Shown: in pieces, positions 8,265 to 15,828 of the stretch
How the letters are laid out: each line of letters starts with the position of its first letter
How positions within the stretch are numbered: position 1 is the stretch's first letter
NCBI RefSeq assembly: GCF_006363815.1
Contig: NZ_RRYT01000033.1
Span: 1 to 39,768, forward strand
Direction of reading: 5' to 3'
DNA from: Thermomonospora catenispora
GTDB lineage: Bacteria; Actinomycetota; Actinomycetes; Streptosporangiales; Streptosporangiaceae
Length of the DNA stretch: 39,768 nucleotides
Program-made: the position numbers and the translations under genes
Notes under the pieces: model-generated
What the model was told of the DNA's origin: nothing
Seen by the model: only the letters and a program-made list of their open reading frames with translations
Databases searched by the model: none

Positions 8265-9821
8265 ATGCACAAGGTGTTCACGGTGCGGACGCTGCTGGAG
8301 GACCCGGCGCTGGAGCTGCGGCTGCTGGTGCCCGGACCGGAGGGGGCGCTGGACGAGCCGGTCGCCTGGGTCCACAACACCGAGCTGCCCGATCCCTCGC
8401 GCTATGTGCGGCGGCGGGAACTGGTGCTGACCAACGGGCTGTGGGCCGACCGGGTCTCCCCCGAGGAGTTCGTGGCGAACGTCCGCCGCGCCGACGCCGC
8501 GGGCATCGTCTTCGGGCTCCGCCAGGAGACCCCCGCCACCCCGCCCGCCCTCATCGAGGCGTGCCGCACCGCCCGGGTGCCGCTGCTGGAGATCTCCCCC
8601 GCCGTCCCGTTCACCGCGATCTCCGAGAAGGTCGCCGCCCTCTACACCGAGGAGCGTCAGTCCGCCCTGGTCGGCATGGTGCGGCGCGGGGACGCGCTGG
8701 CCACCGCCATCTCCCGGGGCGCGGGCGCGTCCGGCGTCCTCCAGGTGCTCCGCCGGGAACACGAACTGCCGCTGGCGGTGGTCGACCGGATGGGCCGGCT
8801 GCTGGCCGCCGCCGGAGCCGACCTGGGCCCGGACGCGCTGCGCGCGGTGGCCGCCGGGCTGGCCCACCACCCCCCGCCGCTGGAACTGGACCTGGGATCC
8901 GCCGGTCGCGCCGCGTTGTTCCTGGTGGGCGCGGTGGGAGACGTGGACGCCGCGCTGGTGTGCCTGCGCCCGGTGCACGAGCTGTCCACCACCGAACAGG
9001 GCGCGTTGGAGCAGGCCGCCCGCTTCCTCAGCCTGGAGGTCGCCAAACAGCAGGCGGTGCAGGCGATCGAGATGCGCTTCGCCAGCGAGCTGCTGGAGAT
9101 GGTGCTGTCGGGCGGCGCCCGGGCGGCCGAGGTCCCCGGACGGCTCCGCGCGTTCGGCGTGGACCCCGACGGGCCGCTGGCGGTGTGGGCGGTGGCGTTC
9201 GCCGGGGCGGAGGCGACGCTGCCGGGGCTGGCCGAAGTGGTGGGCGAGTTCTTCGCCGCCGAAGGCGTCCCCGCCGTGGTGACCGCGGGATCCCAGGACG
9301 TGGTGGCCGTGCTGTCCGGACGCGGCCCCGAGCACCCGCTGGCCGAACGGCTCGCCGCCGCCATCGGCGACCGGTTCGCCGACCGCCGCCCGGTCATCGG
9401 CCTGGGCGGCACCGCCCACGGCTCGGCCTCCCTCCGCGAACCCCTCGTGCGCTCCCGCGAGGTCTGCCGCACCCTGCGCCGCACCGCCGCCGGCCCCACC
9501 GTCCGCGCCTACGCCGATCTGGGCACCTACCGGCTGCTGCTGAGCACGCACAACCCCGACACCCTGCGCGTCCTCATCGACACCGTGCTGACCCCCATCC
9601 GCGACCACGACGCCGCCCGAGGCGGCGACCTGGAGAAGACCCTCCGCGCCTACCTGGACCACGACGGTCACTGGGCCGCCACCGCCGCGGCCCTCCACGT
9701 GCACGTCAACACCCTGCGCAACCGCCTGGCCAAGATCGCCGACCTCACCGGCCGCGACGTCAACCGCACCCCCGACCGGGTCGACCTCTTCCTCGCCCTG
9801 GAGGCCGCCGACCTGCTGTGA
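8265..9821 (+). CDS. PucR-family transcriptional regulator
   Basis: The protein has 518 residues. Residues 1-125 match the PucR N-terminal sensor domain (V-R-T-L-L-E-D-P, V-A-W-V-H-N-T-E-L-P-D-P, L-V-L-T-N-G). A GGDEF-like middle domain follows. The C-terminus is the PucR-type helix-turn-helix (L-D-H-D-G-H-W, then H-V-H-V-N-T-L-R-N-R-L-A-K-I near residues 460-500). PucR in Bacillus controls purine catabolism genes; actinobacterial relatives control diverse nitrogen-source operons and usually sit beside the transporter they regulate, as here. The divergent layout with a shared palindrome suggests control of the permease operon and of itself. The ATG at 8265 directly follows the promoter region. 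Confidence 0.9.
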   Translation: MHKVFTVRTLLEDPALELRLLVPGPEGALDEPVAWVHNTELPDPSRYVRRRELVLTNGLWADRVSPEEFVANVRRADAAGIVFGLRQETPATPPALIEACRTARVPLLEISPAVPFTAISEKVAALYTEERQSALVGMVRRGDALATAISRGAGASGVLQVLRREHELPLAVVDRMGRLLAAAGADLGPDALRAVAAGLAHHPPPLELDLGSAGRAALFLVGAVGDVDAALVCLRPVHELSTTEQGALEQAARFLSLEVAKQQAVQAIEMRFASELLEMVLSGGARAAEVPGRLRAFGVDPDGPLAVWAVAFAGAEATLPGLAEVVGEFFAAEGVPAVVTAGSQDVVAVLSGRGPEHPLAERLAAAIGDRFADRRPVIGLGGTAHGSASLREPLVRSREVCRTLRRTAAGPTVRAYADLGTYRLLLSTHNPDTLRVLIDTVLTPIRDHDAARGGDLEKTLRAYLDHDGHWAATAAALHVHVNTLRNRLAKIADLTGRDVNRTPDRVDLFLALEAADLL

Positions 9822-9834
9822 CGGCCTCCAGGGC
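9795..9834. terminator. Terminator hairpin spanning the pucR stop codon
   Basis: Two perfect 13-bp arms (9795-9807 and 9822-9834) flank a 14-nt loop that holds the last codons and stop of pucR. It separates the convergent pucR and deacetylase genes. Confidence 0.6.
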
Positions 9835-9842
9835 GGCGGACG

Positions 9843-10709
9843 TCAGTCGGGGTGGACGGCCGGATCGACCGCGGGCGGCCGATGCGGCCGGGAGGCGATC
9901 CCCTGGTCGGCCGCGGCCGCCGCGGCGATGTCACGGCAGCGGGCGAAGGAGACGTCGCCGCACTCGCGGGCGTACTCGATGAAGGACCGCAGCGCCCGGG
10001 CACGGCCCGGACGACCGGACAGGAACGGGTGCGCGCACAGGTTGAACAGGCAGCGGTAGTGCCGCATGCCGTCCAGCTCGGCCCGCCACAGCTCCAGCAC
10101 CTTGGCCGGAGACTCGATGACGGACCCGATGTGCGGCTCGGGAAGGTAGGCGTACTGCTCCCAGTCGTCCAGCGACCAGTGCACCGGCAGCTCGATCACC
10201 TCGCCGGCGGCGGTGGGCACCCGGTACGGGCGGTCGTCCCCCATCAGGGAGGAGTCGTAGCGCAGGCCGTACTCGGCGACCAGCTCCGTGGTCAGCCAGG
10301 TGGCCTCCCACAGCGCCGCCCGATGCCCGACGATCTCGATGCCCTGGGCCTGGAAGACCTCCAGGGCGCGCTCGAAATCGGCCCGCTCCTCCTGCGGGGT
10401 CAGCGACGTGGGCGGCCGGTGGGAGTAGGAGTGGTGCGCCACCTCATGACCGCGTTCGACGATCGAGGCGGCCAGGCCGGGCCGATGCTCGGCCACCCAG
10501 CCCGGCACGAAGAACGTCGCCGGCACCTCCATCTCCTCCAGCAGGTCCAGGATGCGGGGCAACCCCACGTCCGGGCCGTAGGACTGGTGCGACATCGTGC
10601 CGGCGTGCCGACCGTACCGGCCGCCGTGGGCGAGGATCGGCGTCTCGGCGTCCACGTCGAAGGTCAGCGCGACCACCGCCGCCGCGCCGCCGTGCCAGGT
10701 GTCGTTCAT
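9843..10709 (-). CDS. Polysaccharide deacetylase-family (PuuE/allantoinase-like) hydrolase
   Basis: The protein has 288 residues. It has the NodB-type fold signature: ALTFDVDAE with the metal-site Asp pair near residues 18-21, then A-T-F-F-V-P-G-W, then G-H-E-V-A-H-H-S-Y-S-H-R with the metal-binding His residues, and a late F-N-L-C-A-H-P-F. There is no signal peptide. Cytoplasmic NodB-fold proteins of this size without secretion signals include PuuE-type allantoinases and other C-N hydrolases of nitrogen metabolism, which suits the PucR context better than cell-wall deacetylation. Its ATG overlaps the stop of the flavin oxidoreductase gene by one base (TAATG), indicating translational coupling. 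Confidence 0.85.
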   Translation of the reverse strand: MNDTWHGGAAAVVALTFDVDAETPILAHGGRYGRHAGTMSHQSYGPDVGLPRILDLLEEMEVPATFFVPGWVAEHRPGLAASIVERGHEVAHHSYSHRPPTSLTPQEERADFERALEVFQAQGIEIVGHRAALWEATWLTTELVAEYGLRYDSSLMGDDRPYRVPTAAGEVIELPVHWSLDDWEQYAYLPEPHIGSVIESPAKVLELWRAELDGMRHYRCLFNLCAHPFLSGRPGRARALRSFIEYARECGDVSFARCRDIAAAAAADQGIASRPHRPPAVDPAVHPD

Positions 10710-11821
10710 TACTCGTCCCGTGTCATGAGCCGCCAGCGGCGGGCGTTGTCGAGGGTGACGAACGGCTCCAGCATCTCGCGGTCGAACGACCGGAGCGGCT
10801 GCCCGGCGGCCAGCCGGCGCGGCAGATCGGGGTTGGCCAACGCGCCGTGCCCCAGGGACAGGAAGTCGGCGTGCCCGTCGCCCAGGACCTGCGCGGCGCG
10901 CTGCGGGTCGTGCATGCCGCCGTTGGCGATCACCGGGACGCCGCCGACCCGGCGGGCCAGCCCGGTGACGGTGACGCCGCCGTCCAGCTGCGCCGTCTCC
11001 AGCCAGTCCCGGCCCTCGCTGGCGATGTGCAGATAGGAGGCGCCCGCGGCGGCCAGCGCGGAGAAGATGATCTCCGCGTCGTGGTTGCGGCCCGGCCAGC
11101 GGTACTCGAAGTCGTTCACCTTGGTCTGCGACAGCCGCACCCCGACCGTCCAGTCCTCGCCCACCTCGGTCCGGATCGCCGCGACCACCTCGGCGGTCAG
11201 CCTGATCCGGTTGGCGACCGGCCCGCCGTAGGCGTCCTCCCGCCGGTTGGTGTAGTCGGTGAGGAACTGGTCCAGCAGATAGCCGTTGGCGCCGTGCACC
11301 TCCACGCCGTCGAACCCGGCCTGACGCGCGTTCGCCGCCGCGGTGACGAAGCCGGTGACGGCCTCCTTGATGTCCACGGCGCTCATCTCCCGCGGCACCG
11401 GCCACGGCCCGTGCCCGCCGTAGGCGGGCATCATCTCCCCGCGCGGACGCACCGCCGACGGCCCGGCGGTCTGCGGGGTGTAGCGGTTGCCCTGCGACAG
11501 CGCGCCCGCGTGCATCAGCTGCAGGACGATCCGCCCGCCGGCCTCGTGCACCCGGCGGGTCACCTCCCGCCAGCCCTGGACGTGTCCTTCGTTCACGATG
11601 CCGGGCTGGTTGAGGTAGCCCTGGCTGTAGGCGGTGTCGGTGTAGGTGCCCTCGGTGACGATCAGGCCGAACCCGCCCTCGGCGTACTCGGCGTAGTACT
11701 CGGCCATCTCCTCGGTCGGCGTCCCGTCGGGCAGCGCCGACACCCGTGTCATCGGCGCCACCACCAGCCGGTTGGGCAGCTCCAGCTCACCGATCCGGCC
11801 CGGATCCAGCGCTGTGGTCAT
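10709..11821 (-). CDS. Old yellow enzyme-family NADH:flavin oxidoreductase
   Basis: The protein has 370 residues and is a TIM-barrel FMN enzyme. It starts with L-P-N-R-L-V-V-A-P-M-T-R. The active-site motif V-E-V-H-G-A-N-G-Y-L-L-D-Q-F-L supplies the His/Asn pair, followed by D-x-Y-G-G and R-L-T-A-E-V-V; V-I-A-N-G-G-M and the late F-L-S-L-G-H-G-A-L-A-N-P form the phosphate site. Such enzymes reduce activated C=C bonds. It lies in one operon with DUF1989 (19 bp upstream) and the deacetylase (1-bp overlap), so it may reduce a ring of the same substrate. There is no iron-sulphur C-terminal extension, so it is the short OYE form. Confidence 0.92.
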   Translation of the reverse strand: MTTALDPGRIGELELPNRLVVAPMTRVSALPDGTPTEEMAEYYAEYAEGGFGLIVTEGTYTDTAYSQGYLNQPGIVNEGHVQGWREVTRRVHEAGGRIVLQLMHAGALSQGNRYTPQTAGPSAVRPRGEMMPAYGGHGPWPVPREMSAVDIKEAVTGFVTAAANARQAGFDGVEVHGANGYLLDQFLTDYTNRREDAYGGPVANRIRLTAEVVAAIRTEVGEDWTVGVRLSQTKVNDFEYRWPGRNHDAEIIFSALAAAGASYLHIASEGRDWLETAQLDGGVTVTGLARRVGGVPVIANGGMHDPQRAAQVLGDGHADFLSLGHGALANPDLPRRLAAGQPLRSFDREMLEPFVTLDNARRWRLMTRDE

Positions 11822-11840
11822 CTCGCGTCGTCTTCCTTCC

Positions 11841-12443
11841 TCACTGCAGTACGTCGATGGCCAGCGGCGAGGGGCCGCCGTCGTTGATGCCGACCAGGTC
11901 CTGCGGGCAGGCCGAGACCACCACCACGCAGTCCATGGCGGCCTCGAAGGTGATGGAGTCCCCCGCGCGGCTCGCGGCGGGCAGCCACTCCAGCCGGCCC
12001 GAGTCCGTCACCGGGATCCGCATGAACACGTTCACCGGCTGGGGCGTGACCGCGACGGCCATCCCCAGCCCGGCCAGCGCCCGGTCGAGGTTCTCGGCGC
12101 AGGAGGCGTGGCCGGGGGCCGCCCCGAGCGCCGCGTACCGGGCGGGGTCGCAGGCGGCGATGAGCATGTCGTGCTCACCCGGGGAGGTGTCCTCGACCAG
12201 GGTGAGGATCGGCCGCCGCCGATTGGTCACGAACGCCTCGCCCACCCGGGGGAACAGCCGGCTCGTCACGGCCCGGGTGTGGGAGGCCGACAGGTGCTCG
12301 GCGGCGTCGCCGTCCGCGAAGGCGAACAGGTCGCCCACCTGTCCGCCCTCCAGGTCGACCACCCGCACCCGCCGCCCGGCGGCCACCCGCACCGCCCGCC
12401 CCTCCCGGGCGGGCACCACCGTCCGGTGCGTCTTCAGCTCCAT
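11841..12443 (-). CDS. DUF1989 / urea carboxylase-associated family protein
   Basis: The protein has about 200 residues. It matches the DUF1989 family, annotated as urea carboxylase-associated: V-P-A-R-E-G-R-A-V-R-V, V-D-L-E-G-G-Q-V-G-D-L-F-A-F, the S-A-S-H-T-R segment, A-S-C-A-E-N-L and P-V-N-V-F-M. These proteins occur in operons for urea/guanidine and related nitrogen compounds. It is the first gene of a three-gene operon with two operator-like palindromes 38-82 bp upstream. ATG at 12443 is preferred; an in-frame GTG at 12455 would add four residues. Confidence 0.85.
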   Translation of the reverse strand: MELKTHRTVVPAREGRAVRVAAGRRVRVVDLEGGQVGDLFAFADGDAAEHLSASHTRAVTSRLFPRVGEAFVTNRRRPILTLVEDTSPGEHDMLIAACDPARYAALGAAPGHASCAENLDRALAGLGMAVAVTPQPVNVFMRIPVTDSGRLEWLPAASRAGDSITFEAAMDCVVVVSACPQDLVGINDGGPSPLAIDVLQ

Positions 12444-12480
12444 GCCGTCCAGCACAACACCGGCGACGCCACAGTGGCGA

Positions 12481-12525
12481 TGGAGCTTCCTCCACGTTCA
12501 GCGGCGTCACATGGAGGTTTCTCCA
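12481..12525. promoter_or_regulatory. Two probable PucR operators (copies 2 and 3)
   Basis: TGGAGCTTCCTCCA (12481-12494) and TGGAGGTTTCTCCA (12512-12525) have centres 31 bp apart, about three helical turns, so both face the same side of the DNA. They match the palindrome in the pucR/permease promoter region at 8 of 8 arm positions TGGA/TCCA plus the G at position 5. All three copies are followed by C. Confidence 0.6.
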
Positions 12526-12887
12526 CACCCGGAGGGGTGTCCTTGCGGTTCGATCGCGCGCCGCCCACGGGCCGCAACGCCCGCGGCGAAGGCGAGAACA
12601 CGGAACGACAGACGATGCGACGACGCGGAAGGAGAGCAAAACGCCTCTTCGGCGGAGGGCTCGGCCGGCCGTCCGGCCAGAGCACGACCGGCCGCCGGAC
12701 ACGGACGCCGCCCAGAACGCCCCGACGGCCCGCGGCCCTCCCTCACGACGGTGCCGCCCACCGACACGCGCGCCCGCGCCTCGGACGCACCGGAACGCCC
12801 CGACCGCGCTCGGGAGGACGACGCGATCGGGGGACGACGAGGAGAAGCCCCACCGGGACGGCGCGCTCCGGCCCGGTGAGGCCCGGC
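12526..12887. other. Intergenic gap without recognised gene
   Basis: This 360-bp GC-rich stretch lies between the DUF1989 promoter and the 3' end of the hotdog-like gene. Frames overlapping it have no ribosome-binding site or family resemblance. I see no repeats or clear terminator. Confidence 0.4.
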
Positions 12888-13586
12888 TCATCCTGAGGAG
12901 AGCTCGATCCAGATCTGGTCGGCCTGCCCCAGCAGCCGCCCGTCCTCTCCATAGGCGGTGCTGGCGGTGAACGTCTTGCGTCCCTCGCGCCGCAGCAGCC
13001 GCCCCAGCACGACGCAGCGTTCCCCCGCCTCGGGCACCGCGACCACCCGGACCGTCATCGTGCCCAGCAGCGAAGGACGCGTCAGCAGGTCGGTGGCCCA
13101 GCCGCCCGGGCAGTCCAGCGCCGCGCCGACGATCTCGGGCCCCGGCTCCGGCGACGCACCCGGCGTCCACGGGGTCGCCACCGTGTGCTCGCCCACCGGG
13201 CCCGGCGCCAGTCCCAGCCCGTCCGTGCGGGCGGGCCCGCACACGAAGCATTGCGCGAACGGGGTGTCCCCGCTCCGGCCCGGGTATCCGGCCGTCGCCG
13301 CGACCGCCGTCTCATACGGCACGGGCGGGATCGGCGCGGCCTCGACCTCGCCGGGCATCGCCTCGGCCAGCAGCCGTTCGCCCTCCTGCAGCCGCAACCG
13401 CCCCTCGGAGACGGTCACCTGCAGCGGCGCATCCAGCGGGATCGGGTTGCGCAGCACCACGGTCACGCCCTCGGCCACGCCCTGCGGCCCGGCGAGCCGC
13501 ACCGCCAGCCGCCCCGTCACATAGCCCCCGTTCCCCGAGTCCGGCGGCCCGTTGAACCGGCGGGGGATGATCAGCGAATCCGTCAC
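12888..13586 (-). CDS. Hotdog-fold thioesterase-like protein
   Basis: The protein has 232 residues and starts at GTG. N-terminal F-N-G-P-P-D-S-G-N-G-G-Y-V-T-G resembles the hotdog helix motif (N/G-G-G-Y) of acyl-CoA thioesterases. Q-C-F-V-C-G follows at mid-length and there is a second, weaker hotdog-like half (L-D-C-P-G-G-W-A, then V-V-L-G-R-L-L-R-R-E-G-R-K-T-F-T-A-S). This suggests a double-hotdog protein acting on acyl-CoA or acyl-ACP, but the catalytic acid is not obvious, so substrate and activity are open. It is monocistronic, with no coupled neighbours. It is not a close paralogue of the thioesterase at 22684. Confidence 0.75.
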   Translation of the reverse strand: MTDSLIIPRRFNGPPDSGNGGYVTGRLAVRLAGPQGVAEGVTVVLRNPIPLDAPLQVTVSEGRLRLQEGERLLAEAMPGEVEAAPIPPVPYETAVAATAGYPGRSGDTPFAQCFVCGPARTDGLGLAPGPVGEHTVATPWTPGASPEPGPEIVGAALDCPGGWATDLLTRPSLLGTMTVRVVAVPEAGERCVVLGRLLRREGRKTFTASTAYGEDGRLLGQADQIWIELSSG

Positions 13587-13903
13587 GCCGACGAGGGTAA
13601 ATCCGGCATATCGATGGCCGGGAGCCGGGTGCCGCCTTCCGGTTCGGCGTCCCGCCCCGGCGCCGCCCCGGCCGGAACGCCTGCGACCCCCCGCGACCTC
13701 TCACGACCCCTCACGGCCTCTCACGGCCTCTCATGGCCTCTCATGGCCTCTCGCGGCTTCTCGCGGACTCCCGCGGTCTCCGCGGCGGCGATCCCGTGAC
13801 AACGGGCCGATCCCCGCGTTCTTCCCTAGCCTGATCCCATCGCGGCGGCGCCCCGGCGAGCGCCGGGCGCGCCGCTCCTCCGGCCCGGACGATGGGAGAG
13901 GCG
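13587..13903. other. Promoter gap containing a 10-bp tandem repeat
   Basis: The gap lies between two divergent genes. Bases 13691-13780 are nine copies of a 10-bp unit, best copy TCACGGCCTC, degrading toward both ends. The remainder shows no gene. AAATCCGGCATATCGATGG (13600-13618) is the only relatively AT-rich stretch and may hold a promoter for the minus-strand gene. Confidence 0.5.
13691..13780. repeat. 10-bp tandem repeat, nine copies
   Basis: The unit is (T/C)C(A/G)CGGCCTC-like. Copies at 13711 and 13721 are identical (TCACGGCCTC), as are those at 13731 and 13741 (TCATGGCCTC); the outer copies have one to three changes. The period equals about one DNA helical turn. Confidence 0.85.
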
Positions 13904-14542
13904 ATGGAGATCCGGACGTTCACCGAAGCCGATCGCGAAGAGCTGCGGGAGCTGTTCGAACGGGCGGGCGAGGGCGCCCCCACCGCCTCCCTGTGGGGGC
14001 ATCCGGAGTCTGAGGCGGAGGTCTACCTGTACCCCTACATGGAGCTGGAGCCGGAGTCGCTGTTCATCGCCGTGCGCGACGGCGCGATGGTCGGCTACCT
14101 GACCGGATGCCTGGACACCGCGGCGTTCCCCCGCGAGGACAAGCTGCTGGAACAGGCCGTCCGCAAGCACCGGCTGCTGCTGCGCCCCGGCCCGGTGGCC
14201 TTCTTCGCCCGCACCCTTCTCGACACGGCGTGGGCGGCGATCCGCCGGCGGCCGACCGCCTCGGGCTTCACCGACCCGCGCTGGCCCGCGCACCTGCACA
14301 TCAACGTCGCCCCCGAGGCCCGCGGGACGGGCGCGGCGGACGGTCTGATGCGGGCCTGGCAGGACCGGCTCCGCGAGACCGGCTCCCCCGGATGCCATCT
14401 GCAGACCCTGGTGGAGAACACCCGCGCCGTCCGCTTCTTCGAACGCATGGGCTTCGTCAAGCACGGCCCGACCCCGGTCGTCGCCGGCATCCGCCACGAA
14501 GGCAGGCGCCTCCACCAGCAGACGATGGTCTGGTCCCCCTGA
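13904..14542 (+). CDS. GNAT-family N-acetyltransferase
   Basis: The protein has 212 residues. It starts M-E-I-R-T-F-T-E-A-D-R and has the acetyl-CoA-binding core L-H-I-N-V-A-P-E-A-R-G-T-G-A-A-D-G-L-M near residues 128-146. This is followed by L-Q-T-L-V-E-N-T-R-A-V-R-F-F-E-R-M-G-F, the C-terminal GNAT signature. It transfers an acetyl group to an amine of unknown substrate. ATG at 13904 follows GGGAGAG and is preferred over an in-frame ATG at 13892. The insert between strands (residues 70-125) is longer than usual. It appears monocistronic. Confidence 0.88.
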   Translation: MEIRTFTEADREELRELFERAGEGAPTASLWGHPESEAEVYLYPYMELEPESLFIAVRDGAMVGYLTGCLDTAAFPREDKLLEQAVRKHRLLLRPGPVAFFARTLLDTAWAAIRRRPTASGFTDPRWPAHLHINVAPEARGTGAADGLMRAWQDRLRETGSPGCHLQTLVENTRAVRFFERMGFVKHGPTPVVAGIRHEGRRLHQQTMVWSP

Positions 14543-14789
14543 CCGGGCCGCCCTCACCCGGCATCGGCCCCGAACGCGACGGGCCCGGTCGTCACCGCCG
14601 GCCGGATGCGGGGCGCGACGGCGATCCGGGTCCCACGGCGGCGTGCACGATCCCCGCACCGGCGTGCACGGACGGCGACGCAGAGCACGCGCCATCGCCT
14701 GCGGTCTCGCGCGGGGTCGCACGTGGTCGCGTGCGGAGTCGCCTGCGGTGTCGCCTGCGCGGTGTCGCCTGTGGTGCCGGGAGTGCTCC
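14543..14789. other. Convergent intergenic region with degenerate short repeats
   Basis: The gap lies between the convergent GNAT and MpaB genes. From about 14700 to 14780 a GTCGCCTGCGGT-like unit of 11-14 bp recurs about five times with variation. No gene is seen. Confidence 0.45.
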
Positions 14790-15686
14790 TCACAGGGCCG
14801 TGGGCGGGGTGTAGGGGGCGCCGACCCTAGCGTGGGCCTCCTCGATCGGACGCCAGCGGACGCCGGAGCGGAGGACGCGGGTGATGGCGATGCCGGCGGC
14901 GCGGGCCGCCAGGGGGCCGACGGGGGTGCGGGGGTGGAGCCCCAGCAGCCGCTTGGCCCACGGGGGCAACAGGTCGGTGGCGACCCGGCTGATGATCTGG
15001 CTGCCGACCCGCGCGGCCGGGTCGTTGCCGTAGGCGCCGCGCAGGAAGCGCACCGCCTCCAGCGTCTCCTCGCTGACGGTCAGGCGGGGGCGCATCATCG
15101 CGAAGTACTCCCGGACCTCCTCGCGGGTCCTGGGGATCCGGGCGGGGTCGGCGCCCAGCCGTTCGTTGATGACGGCGTAGTCGGCGAGGTAGCGGTCCAG
15201 GTCCTTGCCGCGCAGCGGCCTGGGGTGGTAGCGGACGTGGGCGCGCAGGGCCGAGTAGGCCTGGGTGACGCCGGTCCAGATGATGTCCTCGGACCGGGTG
15301 GCCGAGTACGGGCGGCCGTCGGGCATGGTGCCCTGTACGCGCTTGTGCATCGCGCGGACGGTGGCGCAGAGCTTGTCGGCGACCGGGGTGGAGCCGTAGG
15401 TCACGCCCATCACGAAGCTGGCGGTGAACCCGAGTCGCCGGATGGGGTCCTGCAGGTAGTCGGAGTGCCGGTTGGTGCCGTGCGTGACCGGCTCGTTCAG
15501 GGTGCCCAGGAGCAGGCCGGAGACGCCGCCCAGCACTCCGGACACGTCGCCGTGGACGTACCAGATGGCCGAGCCGGGGCCGAAGTAGCCGGGGTCGCCC
15601 ACCGGCTCGGTGTACTGCTCTCCCGGCAGGTGGGCGGAGGCCAGCAGGGACCAGTAGGACTTGTCGATCGCATCGCGCAGCGTCAT
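14790..15686 (-). CDS. MpaB/DUF2236-family oxygenase-like protein
   Basis: The protein has 298 residues. It matches the ER-bound oxygenase MpaB/Lcp/DUF2236 family: an early A-I-W-Y-V-H-G-D-V region, N-E-P-V-T-H-G-T-N-R-H-S-D-Y, the M-H-K-R-V-Q-G segment, and a mid-protein V-T-Q-A-Y-S-A-L-R. Family members bind haem through conserved His and act as oxygenases or peroxygenases; the natural substrate here is unknown. ATG at 15686 is preferred; upstream in-frame starts at 15707 and 15740 lie within inverted repeats of the promoter. The promoter region looks TetR-regulated, but the regulator gene is not adjacent. Confidence 0.82.
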   Translation of the reverse strand: MTLRDAIDKSYWSLLASAHLPGEQYTEPVGDPGYFGPGSAIWYVHGDVSGVLGGVSGLLLGTLNEPVTHGTNRHSDYLQDPIRRLGFTASFVMGVTYGSTPVADKLCATVRAMHKRVQGTMPDGRPYSATRSEDIIWTGVTQAYSALRAHVRYHPRPLRGKDLDRYLADYAVINERLGADPARIPRTREEVREYFAMMRPRLTVSEETLEAVRFLRGAYGNDPAARVGSQIISRVATDLLPPWAKRLLGLHPRTPVGPLAARAAGIAITRVLRSGVRWRPIEEAHARVGAPYTPPTAL

Positions 15687-15734
15687 AAGCGCATGCTTAC
15701 ACCGCATGAGACAAGGAGCAAGCCTTGTCTCATG
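15687..15734. promoter_or_regulatory. Two inverted repeats in the MpaB promoter region
   Basis: A perfect 12-bp inverted repeat (CATGAGACAAGG and CCTTGTCTCATG, 15705-15716 and 15723-15734, 6-nt spacer) lies just upstream of the MpaB start. Beside it TAAGC-GCAT-GCTTA (about 15686-15699) overlaps the start codon. Neither is followed by a T-run. The size and position fit regulator operators, for example TetR family, better than a terminator. Confidence 0.5.
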
Positions 15735-15828
15735 TAGCACCCATCACGCTTCTCTCCGCCGGGCGGACGCCGCGACCCCGCCGCCCTCCGTGCTCCTCGC
15801 GCCGCTCTCCCCCGGCGCCCTGCCGGGT

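Noticed and set aside
5790-9704. 1304-codon minus-strand frame
   Set aside because: Only its last quarter (5790-6776) is the real asparaginase gene; the rest is the antisense shadow of pucR and another frame of the permease, as happens in GC-rich DNA.
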